A DNA stretch of 64,000 nt from Stemphylium vesicarium. Lineage: Eukaryota; Ascomycota; Dothideomycetes; Pleosporales; Pleosporaceae. Positions 1-10,374 of this stretch are shown here, piece by piece. The DNA lies in NCBI GenBank assembly GCA_004380135.1, contig QXCR01000034.1, positions 62,001 through 126,000 of the forward strand, in the 5' to 3' direction. The notes beneath the pieces are model-generated. The model was not told the DNA's origin. It searched no databases and saw only the letters and a program-made list of their open reading frames with translations. Position 1 is the first letter of the stretch. The number at the start of each line of letters is the position of its first letter. Both the position numbers and the translations under genes were made by a program.

Positions 1-1842
1 ACATCGAGGAGTTCCTTGCTGGCTTGGCCCTCCTTCTCAATGTTCCTGAGTGCAGACAGGTTGGTCTTGACGACCATGTACTGTGCGTGCGCCTTGCTTA
101 GACGGTAAAAGTCAACGAGCAAGTCGTTCCAGGGCTTCTTCTGCTCGTCACGGTGTTTGCTCGCCTCAAAGGCGAGGAAAGAAACGCGCCATGCGAAGGC
201 GGCAACGAGGTCTTCGTTTGAGCCAATAATGTCAAAAGCGCAGCCGATGTTACGGCGAGAGTGGAACTCGGTAAGAATTTGGGTGGTGTCATTGGTGGGC
301 TTCTCGCCGTTGAGGACAGAGCGGACGGACTTGAGCATCTGCGAGACATATAAGTAGGTTTAAAACAAAGCGGCTTAGATGAAACTTACGTAACGAGCGA
401 CTTGCTGGGTCAACATGTAGTTGTCACCCTCCCATGTAGTGGTGGGAAGGTAGTCAGAGTACCAGGAACCGATGCCGCTAAAGCTGGAATAACCGTGACC
501 ACCGCAAGCGCGTCGGCAAACTTCAAGACCCTCGGCAGCGATCGAACTGCTGAGCGACTTCAGAGCACAGGATGAGGCGTGAAGATCCGCCAACATATCA
601 CTGCCAGATTGTACCTCCTCGGGTCCTGCTCCGCGCTTGCTGGGCGCATTGCTGGCATTTCCTTGAGCGATCTTCTTCTGGTTCTCCTGGTACATGTCCA
701 TCATCGACTTTCCAGTAAAGTGGAGGGCAAACGTAGCTGCGAGAAGCGGCAGCAGACGGATTTGGACCATGGTGTAGTTAAGCACAGGTGTCTCCGCCTC
801 GCCAGCAGGAGCATCGCGATCCTGGAATTGACGGCGCACGGCGCAGTATCGGGTTGCAATAGTGACACCACGAGCGAGAACGCTACCGGCTTGCATAACG
901 ATGGTCGATCGAACCCAGGTCAGGGTGCCGTAGACAAGGGAGGGCGCTCCACGGCGACCAAACTTGTTGGTGTTGGGGTCAACGTGGGTGTAACGAGCCA
1001 ACATGCTGATATGAGGCACCTTGACTTGGTTGAACAGTAGGAATCCGTTGTCCATAGTGTTGTAGCCAAATTTGGGACCAATATCTCCGACATGGATGTT
1101 CTCGAGCGGCTCGTGTGTCTTCAGATCTCGGATCTGGACACAGAATGGTGTCGGTCCGTAGGACTTGCCGTCGATTATGAGCTGAGCCATGACGACAGCA
1201 TGGTTAGCTGTCCTTCCCAATGATCCGATCCACCACTTGCTAGCGGTCAGATGTGGAGAGTGGATGGTAAAAGTCTTATCATCCTTGTTCCATGTAGCCG
1301 TTGTTTCGAGACCTCGGACGTTGGAGCCATGGCCAAGTTCAGTCTGAGCATAGCATCCGATAATCTTATAGTCGTTGGCCTTTGTGAGCCATTTCTCCTG
1401 CTGTTCCGGGGTGCCTTGGCCTTCGAGTGTAACCTGTATGGTCAATATGCTAGCAAGGCAGTCAAGGAAGGGGACAAACCTTGAACATGGAGTCATGAAG
1501 ACCATATGGTCCAGGCTCGCCTACAAGTTCCGTAGCGGTACGGAACTCGTCCAAGGTCCAGTTGTGCTGCTTCTTCAGAACCCTCAACCTCTTCTCCCTT
1601 GCAAGAGCTCGCTCGAACTTGTCTATCCTGCCCATGAAGTAGTTTTGTGACTTGTCGAAGATCTTTTCCGATTTGAGGATGTCGAGGATCTTATTCCTTC
1701 GGTTGATGACATCTTGTGTATGCAGAAGCACTTCTAGGTCATTGACGGGTACATTGGAGCTTGCGCGTTCCGCTTTGAGCAATTCATGCCCTTGGGCGCC
1801 CGAGGGCTTGAGTTGCTTGACCCAGTCTGGAGTTGGCTTCAT
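1..1842 (-). CDS. POX1: Peroxisomal acyl-CoA oxidase, 3' end outside window
   Basis: This gene encodes a FAD enzyme that catalyses the first step of peroxisomal beta-oxidation, turning acyl-CoA into trans-2-enoyl-CoA plus H2O2. Exons (minus strand) are 1480-1842, 390-1433 and 1-338 (partial). The introns, 1434-1479 and 339-389, have GTTTGT/CAG and GTAAGT/CAG ends and keep the frame. About 581 residues are visible. The N-terminal helical domain is followed by the flavin-domain motif TELGHGSNVRGLETTA, then ACGGHGYS and the TWEGDN segment that carries the catalytic Glu of this family. The usual length is about 700 aa, so the missing C-terminus, including any SKL-type peroxisomal signal, lies left of position 1. 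The start at 1842 is the first ATG in frame, reading MKPTPDW. The gene diverges from the PP2C gene across 1.3 kb. Family assignment is firm; the paralogue is not determined. Confidence 0.93.
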
Positions 1843-3150
1843 TGTGATGTGAAATTGATGATTGATTTGATGGGGAAGGAGAGAGGTATGGGAGAGTGAA
1901 TATGTACGGATCACGACGTAGGCCTCGGCTGCCGATCGCGCCTAGAAGGTCCATGACGCGCTAGTTGAAGTTCCGAGGTCCAACTGCCGCACGACGCTCG
2001 CGTCAGCTCCGGAGGTCAATCAGGAGAAAGCCCGAGGTGAGCAAAAACATAAGACGGCGCATGCCTGTGCTCGTGATTGTGAAGTCTCGCAAGTACTGCC
2101 GAGCCCAAATCCCACGCAAATGTCAGATCAGATGCTAGATGAAGTTCCGACTCGGCAGCCAATGGCGCTATCTGAGGCGGGATTGGCACAGCTTGTTGGT
2201 GCAGGAGAACCGAGCGGATGGAACACGATTAAACGTTGATGCTCTAGATGCGGTAGGAGAATACTGTGGCCATGTCTTTGCGACGTGGGTGCGAGGCCTG
2301 ACTGCCTGAAACGATCGTGGATGCGTCGGCGATTCGGCATGTGATTAGAATGAGCGTGGTGGACAGTCTTGGGGTTAGGCGTGGATCCAGGTGCCTGATT
2401 GCTATACTGCATGACTACCCTGATATCTCGCGCTGAGAGGCTAGGCAGTGTGACAAGTGGAATTGCTCGTTGCGTTGAGAGAGATTTCAGGCTGTCAGCG
2501 TAGTGGAATTCAGGCTACACCCCAGTGAGGAAGGCCGGTCAGCTCAACTGCTGCCGTTGAGGTGGTCAAGCACAATGGGCGCCTCTGTGCGTGGCACGCG
2601 ACTCCCGCAGTGGGGGGAAAAGCAACCTCTAGGCGCCTGCACGCGCATCGTGAGCTGAGACGGCGGCCGGGATTGATGCAGTAGTAGCAGTAGTAGCAGT
2701 AGCAGCAGCTCGAGGCGCCGGTTGCCTTGCTCTCAGCGAAATTTGGAGACGAGAGCTGGTGGGGAAACGCAAACATGCAGAGAATGCGCTTCCGTCATCG
2801 CTTCTTCTGGCCCTCGAACAGCCACATTGTTAGCGTGCACGGCCTTTGCTGTCAGGTAGTCGAGCGTCACTCGTTTGCCTACAACACCAACGCCGGCCTG
2901 TTTATCCCCCCCGCGAGCTAGAGCACGCAATTCTTTCTCTCTGTCCTCTGCCCTAGGACCTTTCCCATACTCACTATACCGCTCTGATTCACTCCCCACC
3001 TGCCTCAGGCCCCTATTAAATCCCGAAATATACGCCCCTGCCCCCACACCACCCTCATAGCTTTGGAATTCTATGCCCCCCAGGACATCGGTGACAAACC
3101 TCACGATCCCTCTCCTCTTCTCCCACGAGTCCTCCTAGGTACCGGACATC
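1843..3150. promoter_or_regulatory. Divergent intergenic region, acyl-CoA oxidase / PP2C
   Basis: This 1.3-kb region has no supportable gene and contains the upstream sequences of both flanking genes. The last 250 nt before the PP2C start are pyrimidine-rich (C and CT runs around 2905-3130), as is common in fungal leaders. A short trinucleotide repeat lies at 2678-2711. Confidence 0.5.
2678..2711. repeat. Imperfect CAG/TAG trinucleotide microsatellite
   Basis: About eleven trinucleotide units alternate between CAG, TAG and AGC phases in the noncoding divergent region. No coding function is apparent. Confidence 0.7.
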
Positions 3151-4943
3151 ATGGGTCAGACACTCTCCGAGCCCGTCGTTGACAAGGTAATTGCTTTCCA
3201 ATGCTGCTCCCCGCCCCCGCACTGTGCGCTTCTTCCACCCCCTACTTGGCCACGGTCACTTGCATCGAGCTGCAAGGACGCGCATTGGATTTCGCATGGC
3301 CAGTAATGCTGACACATATTCTCTGCAGAAATCCGAAAACGGCGATGGCGAGTCACTCATCTACGGTGTCTCCTCGATGCAGGGCTGGCGGATCAGCATG
3401 GAGGATGCGCACGCCGCTGTGCTAGACTTTGCTGGTGAGGAAGGCAAGGCCACAGGCACCGACAAGCGACTAGCCTTCTTCGGTGTATACGACGGACACG
3501 GTGGTGACAAGGTGGCTTTGTATGCCGGCGAGCAGCTGCACCAAATTGTCGCGAAGCAAGAGGCATTCAAATCAGGAGACATCAAGAAGGCTCTACAAGA
3601 CGGCTTCCTGGCCACAGACCGAGAGATTCTGTGTGGTAAGCCCATGGCCATCACCGCTTCGATACGAGACGGGCGGGCTAATTTGCACATGCAGACCCCA
3701 AGTACGAAGAGGAAGTTTCCGGCTGCACAGCATCCGTCGGCATCCTGTCAAAAGACAAAATCTACGTCGTATGTCAACCCCACAACACGTCAATTTGCAA
3801 CGCTCACACAGATAGGCCAACGCCGGTGATTCGCGCACTGTCCTAGGAGTCAAAGGAAGGGCAAAGCCGCTCTCATTCGACCACAAGCCGCAGAACGAAG
3901 GTAAGAGGAAAGGGCTCCAGACTGCGACCATCACTAACAGCCTCTAGCCGAGAAGGCGCGTATCCAAGCCGCAGGTGGTTTTGTCGACTTTGGCCGCGTG
4001 AACGGTAACCTTGCCTTGTCGCGCGCAATAGGCGATTTCGAGTTCAAGAAGAGCGCCGACTTGCCTCCTGAGCAGCAAATAGTCACCGCTTATCCCGATG
4101 TGGAGATACACGAGATCAACCAGGATGACGAGTTCTTGATTGTTGCATGCGATGGTAAGAGGATACGTGTCTGCAACTGCATGCTTTTGCTAACCACAAT
4201 GCAGGTATCTGGGATTGCCAGTCTTCCCAAGCTGTCGTAGAGTTCGTTAGGCGCGGAATTGTCGCAAAGCAGGACCTCGCCTCCATTTGCGAGAACATGA
4301 TGGACAACTGTCTCGCTTCAAACAGCGACACGGGTGGTGTTGGCTGTGATAACATGACGATGATCGTCATTGGTCTCCTGCAGGGGAGGACGAAGGAGCA
4401 GTGGTACGAGGACATCGCAAAGCGGGTTGCGAATGGAGAGGGTCCATGTGCGCCGCCAGAGTACGGCAAGTCAGAAGATCCAGCCGAATCTCCCTCAGAG
4501 GGCGAGTAGTTCAGTTCTAATATAGTCGTGTAGCCGAGTTCCGCGGTCCCGGCGTTCACCATCGCATTGACGATTCTCCTGATGACATCGACATGGACTT
4601 GGACAGCCGATACCGGCCGAACAACGGCAACGGTGGCCGTATCATTCTCCTCGGCGATGGCACTGAAGTCTCCACCGGGGACAATGAAGGCGAGATGTTC
4701 GACAACGAGGATGAGGACAAGGACCTGGACTCGCAGGTTAACAAGTACAACCAGGAGGCCGATAGCAAGTCCCGCCAAGACCGTGAAGGCACGCCTGGCC
4801 CCCAGCATGAGAGCAAAGTCCATGTGACCGAGTCGCCATCCTCCGTACAGACTGAGAAGTCTGACGTTCCCGAACCACAGTCGAAAGAGCCTCAGGCCAA
4901 CAAGAAGCCTGAGGCTAGCGCCACCCAGACAAGTGAGAAATAG
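3151..4943 (+). CDS. PTC2: PP2C-type Ser/Thr protein phosphatase, PTC2/PTC3-like
   Basis: This gene encodes a Mg/Mn-dependent protein phosphatase; yeast Ptc2/3 dampen osmotic MAPK and DNA-damage checkpoint signalling. Seven exons are 3151-3186, 3329-3635, 3695-3768, 3816-3900, 3948-4154, 4205-4465 and 4534-4943, giving 459 aa. The PP2C motifs appear in order: RISMEDAH, FFGVYDGHGGD, ANAGDSR, LSRAIGDFEFK, ACDGIWD and GCDNMT, with the metal-binding Asp residues present. Residues after about 325 form an acidic, low-complexity tail. Intron 6 (4466-4533) has a GCAAGT donor instead of GT, with a CTAAT-like branch and a TAG acceptor. Splicing it yields PPEYAEFRGPG, the reading I expect for fungal PTC2/3 proteins. 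Without splicing the protein would stop at 4509. The MGQTLSEP start suggests possible N-myristoylation (Gly2), as in several PP2Cs. Family is certain; choosing PTC2 over PTC3 is inference. Confidence 0.93.
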
Positions 4944-5851
4944 CTTGTCTTCACTTGACCTGGTCACAACACTTAATGTATGGCCTTGAAGGGTTACTCT
5001 TAAAGCATGTCAACATGTAATGTCTTCCTTATGAATGTTTTCTGCAAGCGATGATGGGTGTTGGTTTCTTGCTGGACGCAAGCAACGGGTCATCGAAACG
5101 AGTCTCACGGAACGCATTCGGGCAGTGTCACTAAATGATACCTGGCGGACTAGACCGTCCCCATCCTCTATGCCTAGCTATCTCTTTGTTCTTGATACAA
5201 TGGTTCAATTGGACCAGTGCTTACAAATTGTGTCTAAACTTGCAGCGCAGCGATTGTCGTAATTATATGTGATGACGTTATACCTTGGCGTGCTTTTCAT
5301 CCCCACCCAAGTAGTGAGGCGCTTGGGATGATGTCGTAGCCAAACGGCGTCAATTCCAAGCTTCCCGACCGTAGATGGGAATCCTTGCATAGCATCTAGA
5401 CAAGCTTTGGATTTGCCCCACTCTGCCGTTCCTTGAGTGATTGGCAAAATATAATGCACCCAACGCGTCCATTTAGCCAGACCGAAATAATGAACACGCA
5501 TCCAGGTCGCAATTCCGATTATCGGGGCACCGGACGCAGAATACGCAATAGATGCGTATTGGAATGCCTGGTCGATCCTGATGCTTGCAGCTCCGGCAGT
5601 ACGCGTCGGCACGCGAAACGCCGGAGATAACACAGACATACAGGGTCCATCTCCGAACATCATCACCTTTCGTCATAGTTTGTGACAGTTATCCAAGCGT
5701 CACAATTATGAGGGTGGCCGGAACGGTCGCGGGAGAAAGTAGCTAAAATGGCGGATTCTGCCTCATTCAGCGCATAAGCTGGATTTACATCGACTTTTCA
5801 TTCCGAGTTGTTTAGCATTTGGTAAAACCATCCTTACCTGGCATTCTTACG
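4944..5851. other. Intergenic region, PP2C to FMN dehydrogenase
   Basis: This 0.9 kb holds the 3' region of the phosphatase gene and the presumed promoter of the next gene. A 153-codon open frame on the minus strand (5205-5666) shows no recognisable domain, so it was not called. Confidence 0.5.
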
Positions 5852-7274
5852 ATGGATCCTGTCAACCCTAACCAAAAAGCCCGAACAACGCCACAGTATG
5901 CGCTGTACCAGCGCCATAACTTTTGGAAGTCAAATGAGGGAGAGGTGCCCGTCTTTAACACTCGTAGGGCTTTGGAACGCAGCAATTCCTCATCGATCAG
6001 AGCTAAGAACCTATCCAGATCCCGGAAAACTTGAAGATCTAGCAAAAGAGAAGCTCAGCCAAGGAGGCTGGTTCTACGCTTCTTCCAATGCCGGTCAATC
6101 GCACACCCACACCGTCAACAGACAGGCTTTCTACCGACACCGCATAATCCCGCGCATGCTCGTCGACACCAACCAACGCAATACTGCGACTGAGATCTTT
6201 GGGCACAAGGTTCCCGCGCCGATTGGGTTTGCGCCTGTTGGTATAAACAAGATCTACAACCCGCAAGGCGAGTTACCAGTAGCAAGGGCTGCAGGAGCAC
6301 TGGGATTACCGTACTGCCTTTCGACAGCAGGTTCACAAAGCATAGAGGACGTGGGCCAAGCCAACGATGAAGGAGTGAAGAATGGCCGGGGTGACAGCGG
6401 AACTGCTGCCGGTGGTGGCGAGAAGGGCGTGAGGTTCTTCCAGTTGTACATGCCACACGATGACGAGCTTACGCGCTCGCTTCTGCAACGTGCAGTGAAT
6501 GGTGGCTTTACGGCATGCATCCTCACGCTGGATACGTGGCAGCTCGGCTGGCGACACGACGACGTGGCGAACTCGAATTACGCTTTCTACCATGGCTTAG
6601 GTGCGGATATGGGCCTAACAGACCCAGTATTCCAGAAGAGGTTGAAGGAAAAGGGCATTGATCCCAAGACGCAGCCAAACGAAGCTGGTGCACTCTGGAT
6701 TGACAATGTGTGGCATGGCCGCGCGCATACATGGGACAAAGCTGTATGGGCGATGAAGCTCTGGAAGGAGCTGAGTGGCGGCAAGCCATTTTCTCTCAAG
6801 GGCATTCAGAGTGTGGAAGATGCGAAGAAGGCCGCCGAGCTGGGCTTCGATGGCATCGTTGTCAGTAATCACGCTGGCCGACAGGTTGACGGCGCAATTG
6901 CAAGTCTCGACGCTCTGGAAAAGATTGTTGACGGTATGTTGTCCAAACAACAACTCAATTGCTGCCCTACTGACATTTTCCCAGCTGTTGGCGACAAGAT
7001 CTACATCATGTTTGACTCCGGCGTGCGATCCGCTTCTGACGTCTTCAAGGCACTTGCTCTCGGCGCAAAATTCGTCTTTGTCGGGCGACTATGGATTTGG
7101 GGTCTGTCCATTATGGGCGAGACGGGTGTCACCCATGTCATGAGGGGCTTGTTGGCAGATTTGGATATCCTCATGAACGTAGGTGGCTTTAAGAACATCG
7201 GAGAGATAAGTAAAGACGCGCTAGAAAGCGAGTCGAAGAATTACTCGCTGATGCACACAGCCAGTAAGTTGTAG
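5852..7274 (+). CDS. FMN-dependent alpha-hydroxyacid dehydrogenase/oxidase (lactate 2-monooxygenase type)
   Basis: This enzyme is predicted to oxidise L-2-hydroxyacids such as lactate with FMN. Exons 5852-5963, 6019-6933 and 6985-7274 give 438 aa. Intron 1 (5964-6018) has a GTAGGG donor. Intron 2 (6934-6984, 51 nt) is a multiple of three and free of stops, so an unspliced reading would only add 17 residues. Family landmarks are FYASSNAG (about 56-63), FFQLYMPHDD (177-186), LTLDTWQLGWRHDD (207-219), the active-site motif SNHAGRQVDGA with His322 and Arg325, then FDSGVRSASDVFKALALGA in the FMN-phosphate region. The roughly 70-residue segment after TLDTW is typical of the lactate-monooxygenase branch rather than plant glycolate oxidase. 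There is no obvious targeting peptide or cytochrome b5 domain, which argues against a CYB2 flavocytochrome. Exact substrate and electron acceptor are not determinable here. Confidence 0.9.
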
Positions 7275-7745
7275 GGGATCGAAGTATGGTGGGGTTGTTC
7301 TCACTCTGCATATTTTGGGTTGATTCTTAACGCACATGTATCGTAGTAATTGCATGATGGGTTCTTGCCTTTTATAATACCGCTTCAATCACTCCCTAGA
7401 TCCCGGAACATGGCACATGTCACCGTCGCGTGTAGGCCAGCACGTGAGGGAGGTATTACATAGCACTAGGCCACGATAGGCTGACCGCCGTAGGGCTGAA
7501 CGATGGTCCAAGCACTCCCGAGCAACTCCAACTTCCTGTCCCCTCAACGCGAAGCTTCCCCTCTTGCCATTGCGACAGTACACGCGCGAAACATGTTTCG
7601 AATCTTTGCGCTTTGTTAAACTTGGTGTATCACTGCTCGTACTCAGCCTACGATACCGGCGCCAACCGGCTTAACTTTTAATTTCTGTTTCAGACGTATA
7701 CACGCGTAATTCGGGCCTGAAGCATCTCAGCCGTGAGCGCCCAAC
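7275..7745. other. Intergenic region upstream of LST8
   Basis: About 470 nt separate two genes on the same strand. It should contain the terminator of the FMN enzyme and the promoter of LST8. No motif could be called with confidence. Confidence 0.4.
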
Positions 7746-8903
7746 ATGTCGGTCATTCTATGCACTGGTCAGTGAAATTACTCAGCTTGGGTAGTGTACA
7801 GTAACTAACCTCCAAAAAGCGGGCTACGATCATACCATTCGGTTCGCATTTGCCTGGAGACCTGTTAGTCGCAATCTATACTGACAGTAGCATGCCAGGT
7901 TCTGGGAAGCGCTCTCAGGAATATGCTCCCGAACTATCCCCCACCCAGACTCGCAGGTCAACCGCCTTTGTATCTCACCCGATAAGCGCTATCTTGCCGC
8001 CGCTGGCCACCACACGGTCAAGCTTTACGACATCAAGTCGACCAACCCCAACGCTATCCTCACCTTCGACGGCCATACTTCAAACATCACCGGTGTCGCC
8101 TTCCACTGCGAGTCTAAGTGGCTAGTCACGTCATCCGAGGACGGCACCGTTAAGATCTGGGATACGAGATCGGGCAATGTTCAGCGCAACTACACCCATG
8201 GCGTGCCTGTCAACGACGTGGTCATCCACCCGAACCAGGGAGAGCTGATTAGCTGCGACCGGGGTGGTAATGTAAGGATCTGGGACTTGGGAGAGAACAA
8301 GTGTTCCCACCAGCTCATCCCCGAGGATGATGTCAGCGTCGCCAGTGTGACGGTAGCCAGCGACGGTAGTATGGTTTGCGCAGGCAATAATGCCGTAAGT
8401 ATTACTCTTATTTGCTCAGACGAAAGCCCTACGAAGCATGACTAACGTGGCTCCAGGGAAATGTCTACGTTTGGCGTATGATCCAGCGTAGCGATACCAC
8501 GTCCATTCTGCCCATCTGCAAGTTCGTCGCCCACACTACCTACATCACTCGCGTCCTCCTCTCCCCAGACGTGCGCCATCTAGCCACCTGCTCCGCCGAC
8601 CATACAGCCCGCATCTGGTCCGTCGACACTTCAGCTCCCCACAATGTGACACCAACCGACAACCTCCCCTCGGCCAGCGAACGCGATCCCGCTGCCTTCC
8701 CTCTGGAGACTACCCTCCACGGTCACCAGAGGTGGGTTTGGGATTGCGCCTTTTCAGCCGACAGTGCCTATCTAGTTACCAGCTGCTCCGACCACTACGC
8801 GCGGTTGTGGGAATTAGGTAGCCAGAGCATCATCCGGCAGTACAACGGCCATCACCGCGGTGCCGTTTGTGTGGCTTTGAACGATACTGCTGTCGGCAAT
8901 TGA
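7746..8903 (+). CDS. LST8: WD40 protein LST8, TORC1/TORC2 subunit
   Basis: Lst8 (mLST8/GbetaL in animals) binds the TOR kinase domain and is shared by TORC1 and TORC2. Exons are 7746-7767, 7820-7841, 7899-8394 and 8457-8903, giving 328 aa. The protein begins MSVILCTAGYDHTIRFWEA. WD40 repeats follow throughout, with unit ends such as VKLYDI, VKIWDTRSG, VRIWDLGENK, VYVWRM, ARIWSVD and ARLWELG; seven blades are expected. Exons 1 and 2 are both only 22 nt. The second is an internal microexon joined through a weak GTTCGC donor (intron 7842-7898) with a CTGAC branch and CAG acceptor. Together they rebuild the first WD repeat exactly in frame, which supports the model. The gene is convergent with the Bud6 locus. 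Confidence 0.94.
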
Positions 8904-9629
8904 GTGGCCAATGACAACCACTTCAGTTGATAGAGGTGATGGAAGAGCAAACATGTGGACAAGTTTATGCATTTGCATCAGCGTCGGCGTTTTCTGGCGG
9001 GAAATACCCGGTAACGGGGAACGAAGGACAAGCAAAGGGAGGTGTGTCAGAAAATAAATTGGCGTTCATGGCGAAATTCAAAGGGAAGGGGACTCTAATA
9101 CCAAGATTCTGAAGGGCAAAGAAAGACGCATCACGGATATACGTACAGTCAGTACTTTGTTACGCCACATGGAGAAATTGGAGTGAGGGACAACAGATCG
9201 TGATAATGGCGAACAGGGTGTTGTCAATACGTTTCTACTACCTACAAGAGGGAGCAACGATACAGCGCTTCGTTCCATCCATTCCCAATCAATGATGACA
9301 ACCTTTCATTACAAGAAATTGCCCTTTGCCATACATCGTTCAGGTCAACCACCCCACGATGATAACGCCGTGATCGCTATGCATATCCATCCTTTGATCA
9401 TTTAATGAAAAAACAACATGACCCAACGCCGTAAAAATGCTTTACATCCCAACCCCTGCGCTTAATTTGCTCATAACCATGAAAAACAAAATCGATGGAT
9501 CCATAATACTCCTTGTCCCATCTCCTACTAACCCGTAACAACATAAACAGCCCCTTGTTCACCCAAACCACCAATCTATCCTAATCTTCTACAGATGACA
9601 AAATGAGGCTGATGTAAAATATTTCCCTG
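8904..9629. other. Convergent 3' intergenic region
   Basis: About 0.7 kb lies between the LST8 stop and the minus-strand frame ending at 9630. It is AT-richer than its surroundings, especially 9290-9600, as expected for two 3' untranslated regions. No gene is seen. Confidence 0.45.
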
Positions 9630-10244
9630 TCAGGAACGCCCCAACAAGCCAGAAAACCACGTCGCGATATTCTTCCCACTCACACTGCTGGGCGTGAAGG
9701 AAACAACACTGTCCGCATCGCCTTCACCTCTTTCCTTCTCCTCGTACAGACTATCAATGCTGCTATCCGATCGCGCCGCTGTTCCCGTATCCAGCATCTT
9801 GCGGGACATTGACTGTGTCAGTTTAGATGTGCTTGCGTGGGGGAAGGTTTTGCCACGTGGACGATGCGGTGAGGGTGATGGTGAAGCAACCTCCGGGGTG
9901 GATTTGTCGCGGCTGCGGAAGCTGAGGGAGGGTTTGAGAGTGCGGTGGGAGAGAGAGAAGGATGAGGGGGATTTCGGTGTGCTGTTGCCGCGGGAGAAGG
10001 AGGGGGTTGGGATTTGAGCGGGGGAGGGCGTTGGAGTTGTGTCTACGAGAGCCCCTGGAATATTGCTGGGTAACGCTGAAGCAGTGGACTCGACGGTTTC
10101 GTCGATTCCTTGCTCACTTTCGCCGACAACTCTGATAGTGGAGCCACGCGGTTCCGAGATCGTAGATATCGTCGCCGTAGATGAAGGCATCCGTGCAGAC
10201 ATGGGTAGATCCAGGCCCGTGGCTGCTGCAAATCTCATCTGCAT
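9630..10244 (-). CDS. Ser/Pro/Thr-rich hypothetical protein, or a 3' extension of the Bud6 gene
   Basis: A minus-strand frame is open from about 10316 to a stop at 9630. The first ATG in it (10244) would give 204 aa, rich in Ser, Thr and Pro, with a C-terminus ending in IATWFSGLLGRS. I do not recognise a domain. The frame stays open and looks protein-like upstream of that ATG (PQSQFTIRPWVKPGG), so the true 5' part may be missing. It lies only 58 nt downstream of the Bud6 stop on the same strand, leaving little room for a promoter. Either it is an independent gene with an unseen first exon, or a terminal exon of Bud6 reached by an intron that removes the Bud6 stop. No good GTANGT donor is visible there. 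Start and status are uncertain. Confidence 0.4.
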   Translation of the reverse strand: MQMRFAAATGLDLPMSARMPSSTATISTISEPRGSTIRVVGESEQGIDETVESTASALPSNIPGALVDTTPTPSPAQIPTPSFSRGNSTPKSPSSFSLSHRTLKPSLSFRSRDKSTPEVASPSPSPHRPRGKTFPHASTSKLTQSMSRKMLDTGTAARSDSSIDSLYEEKERGEGDADSVVSFTPSSVSGKNIATWFSGLLGRS

Positions 10245-10374
10245 GGACAGCGGAACACCGCCGGGTTTGACCCAGGGTCGGATTGTGAACTGACTTTGCG
10301 GCAGATCTAGACCCAAAACATCAGCTCAACACACGACGAAGAGGGCTAAGAATGAAGATGGTAAAGGTGGTTGT

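Noticed and set aside
4116..4967. 283-codon minus-strand open frame over the PP2C 3' half
   Set aside because: It is antisense to well-defined PP2C exons and the acidic tail, has no recognisable domain, and arises from codon bias.
5205..5666. 153-codon minus-strand frame between PP2C and the FMN enzyme
   Set aside because: No recognisable motif. Its length alone is not enough at this base composition.
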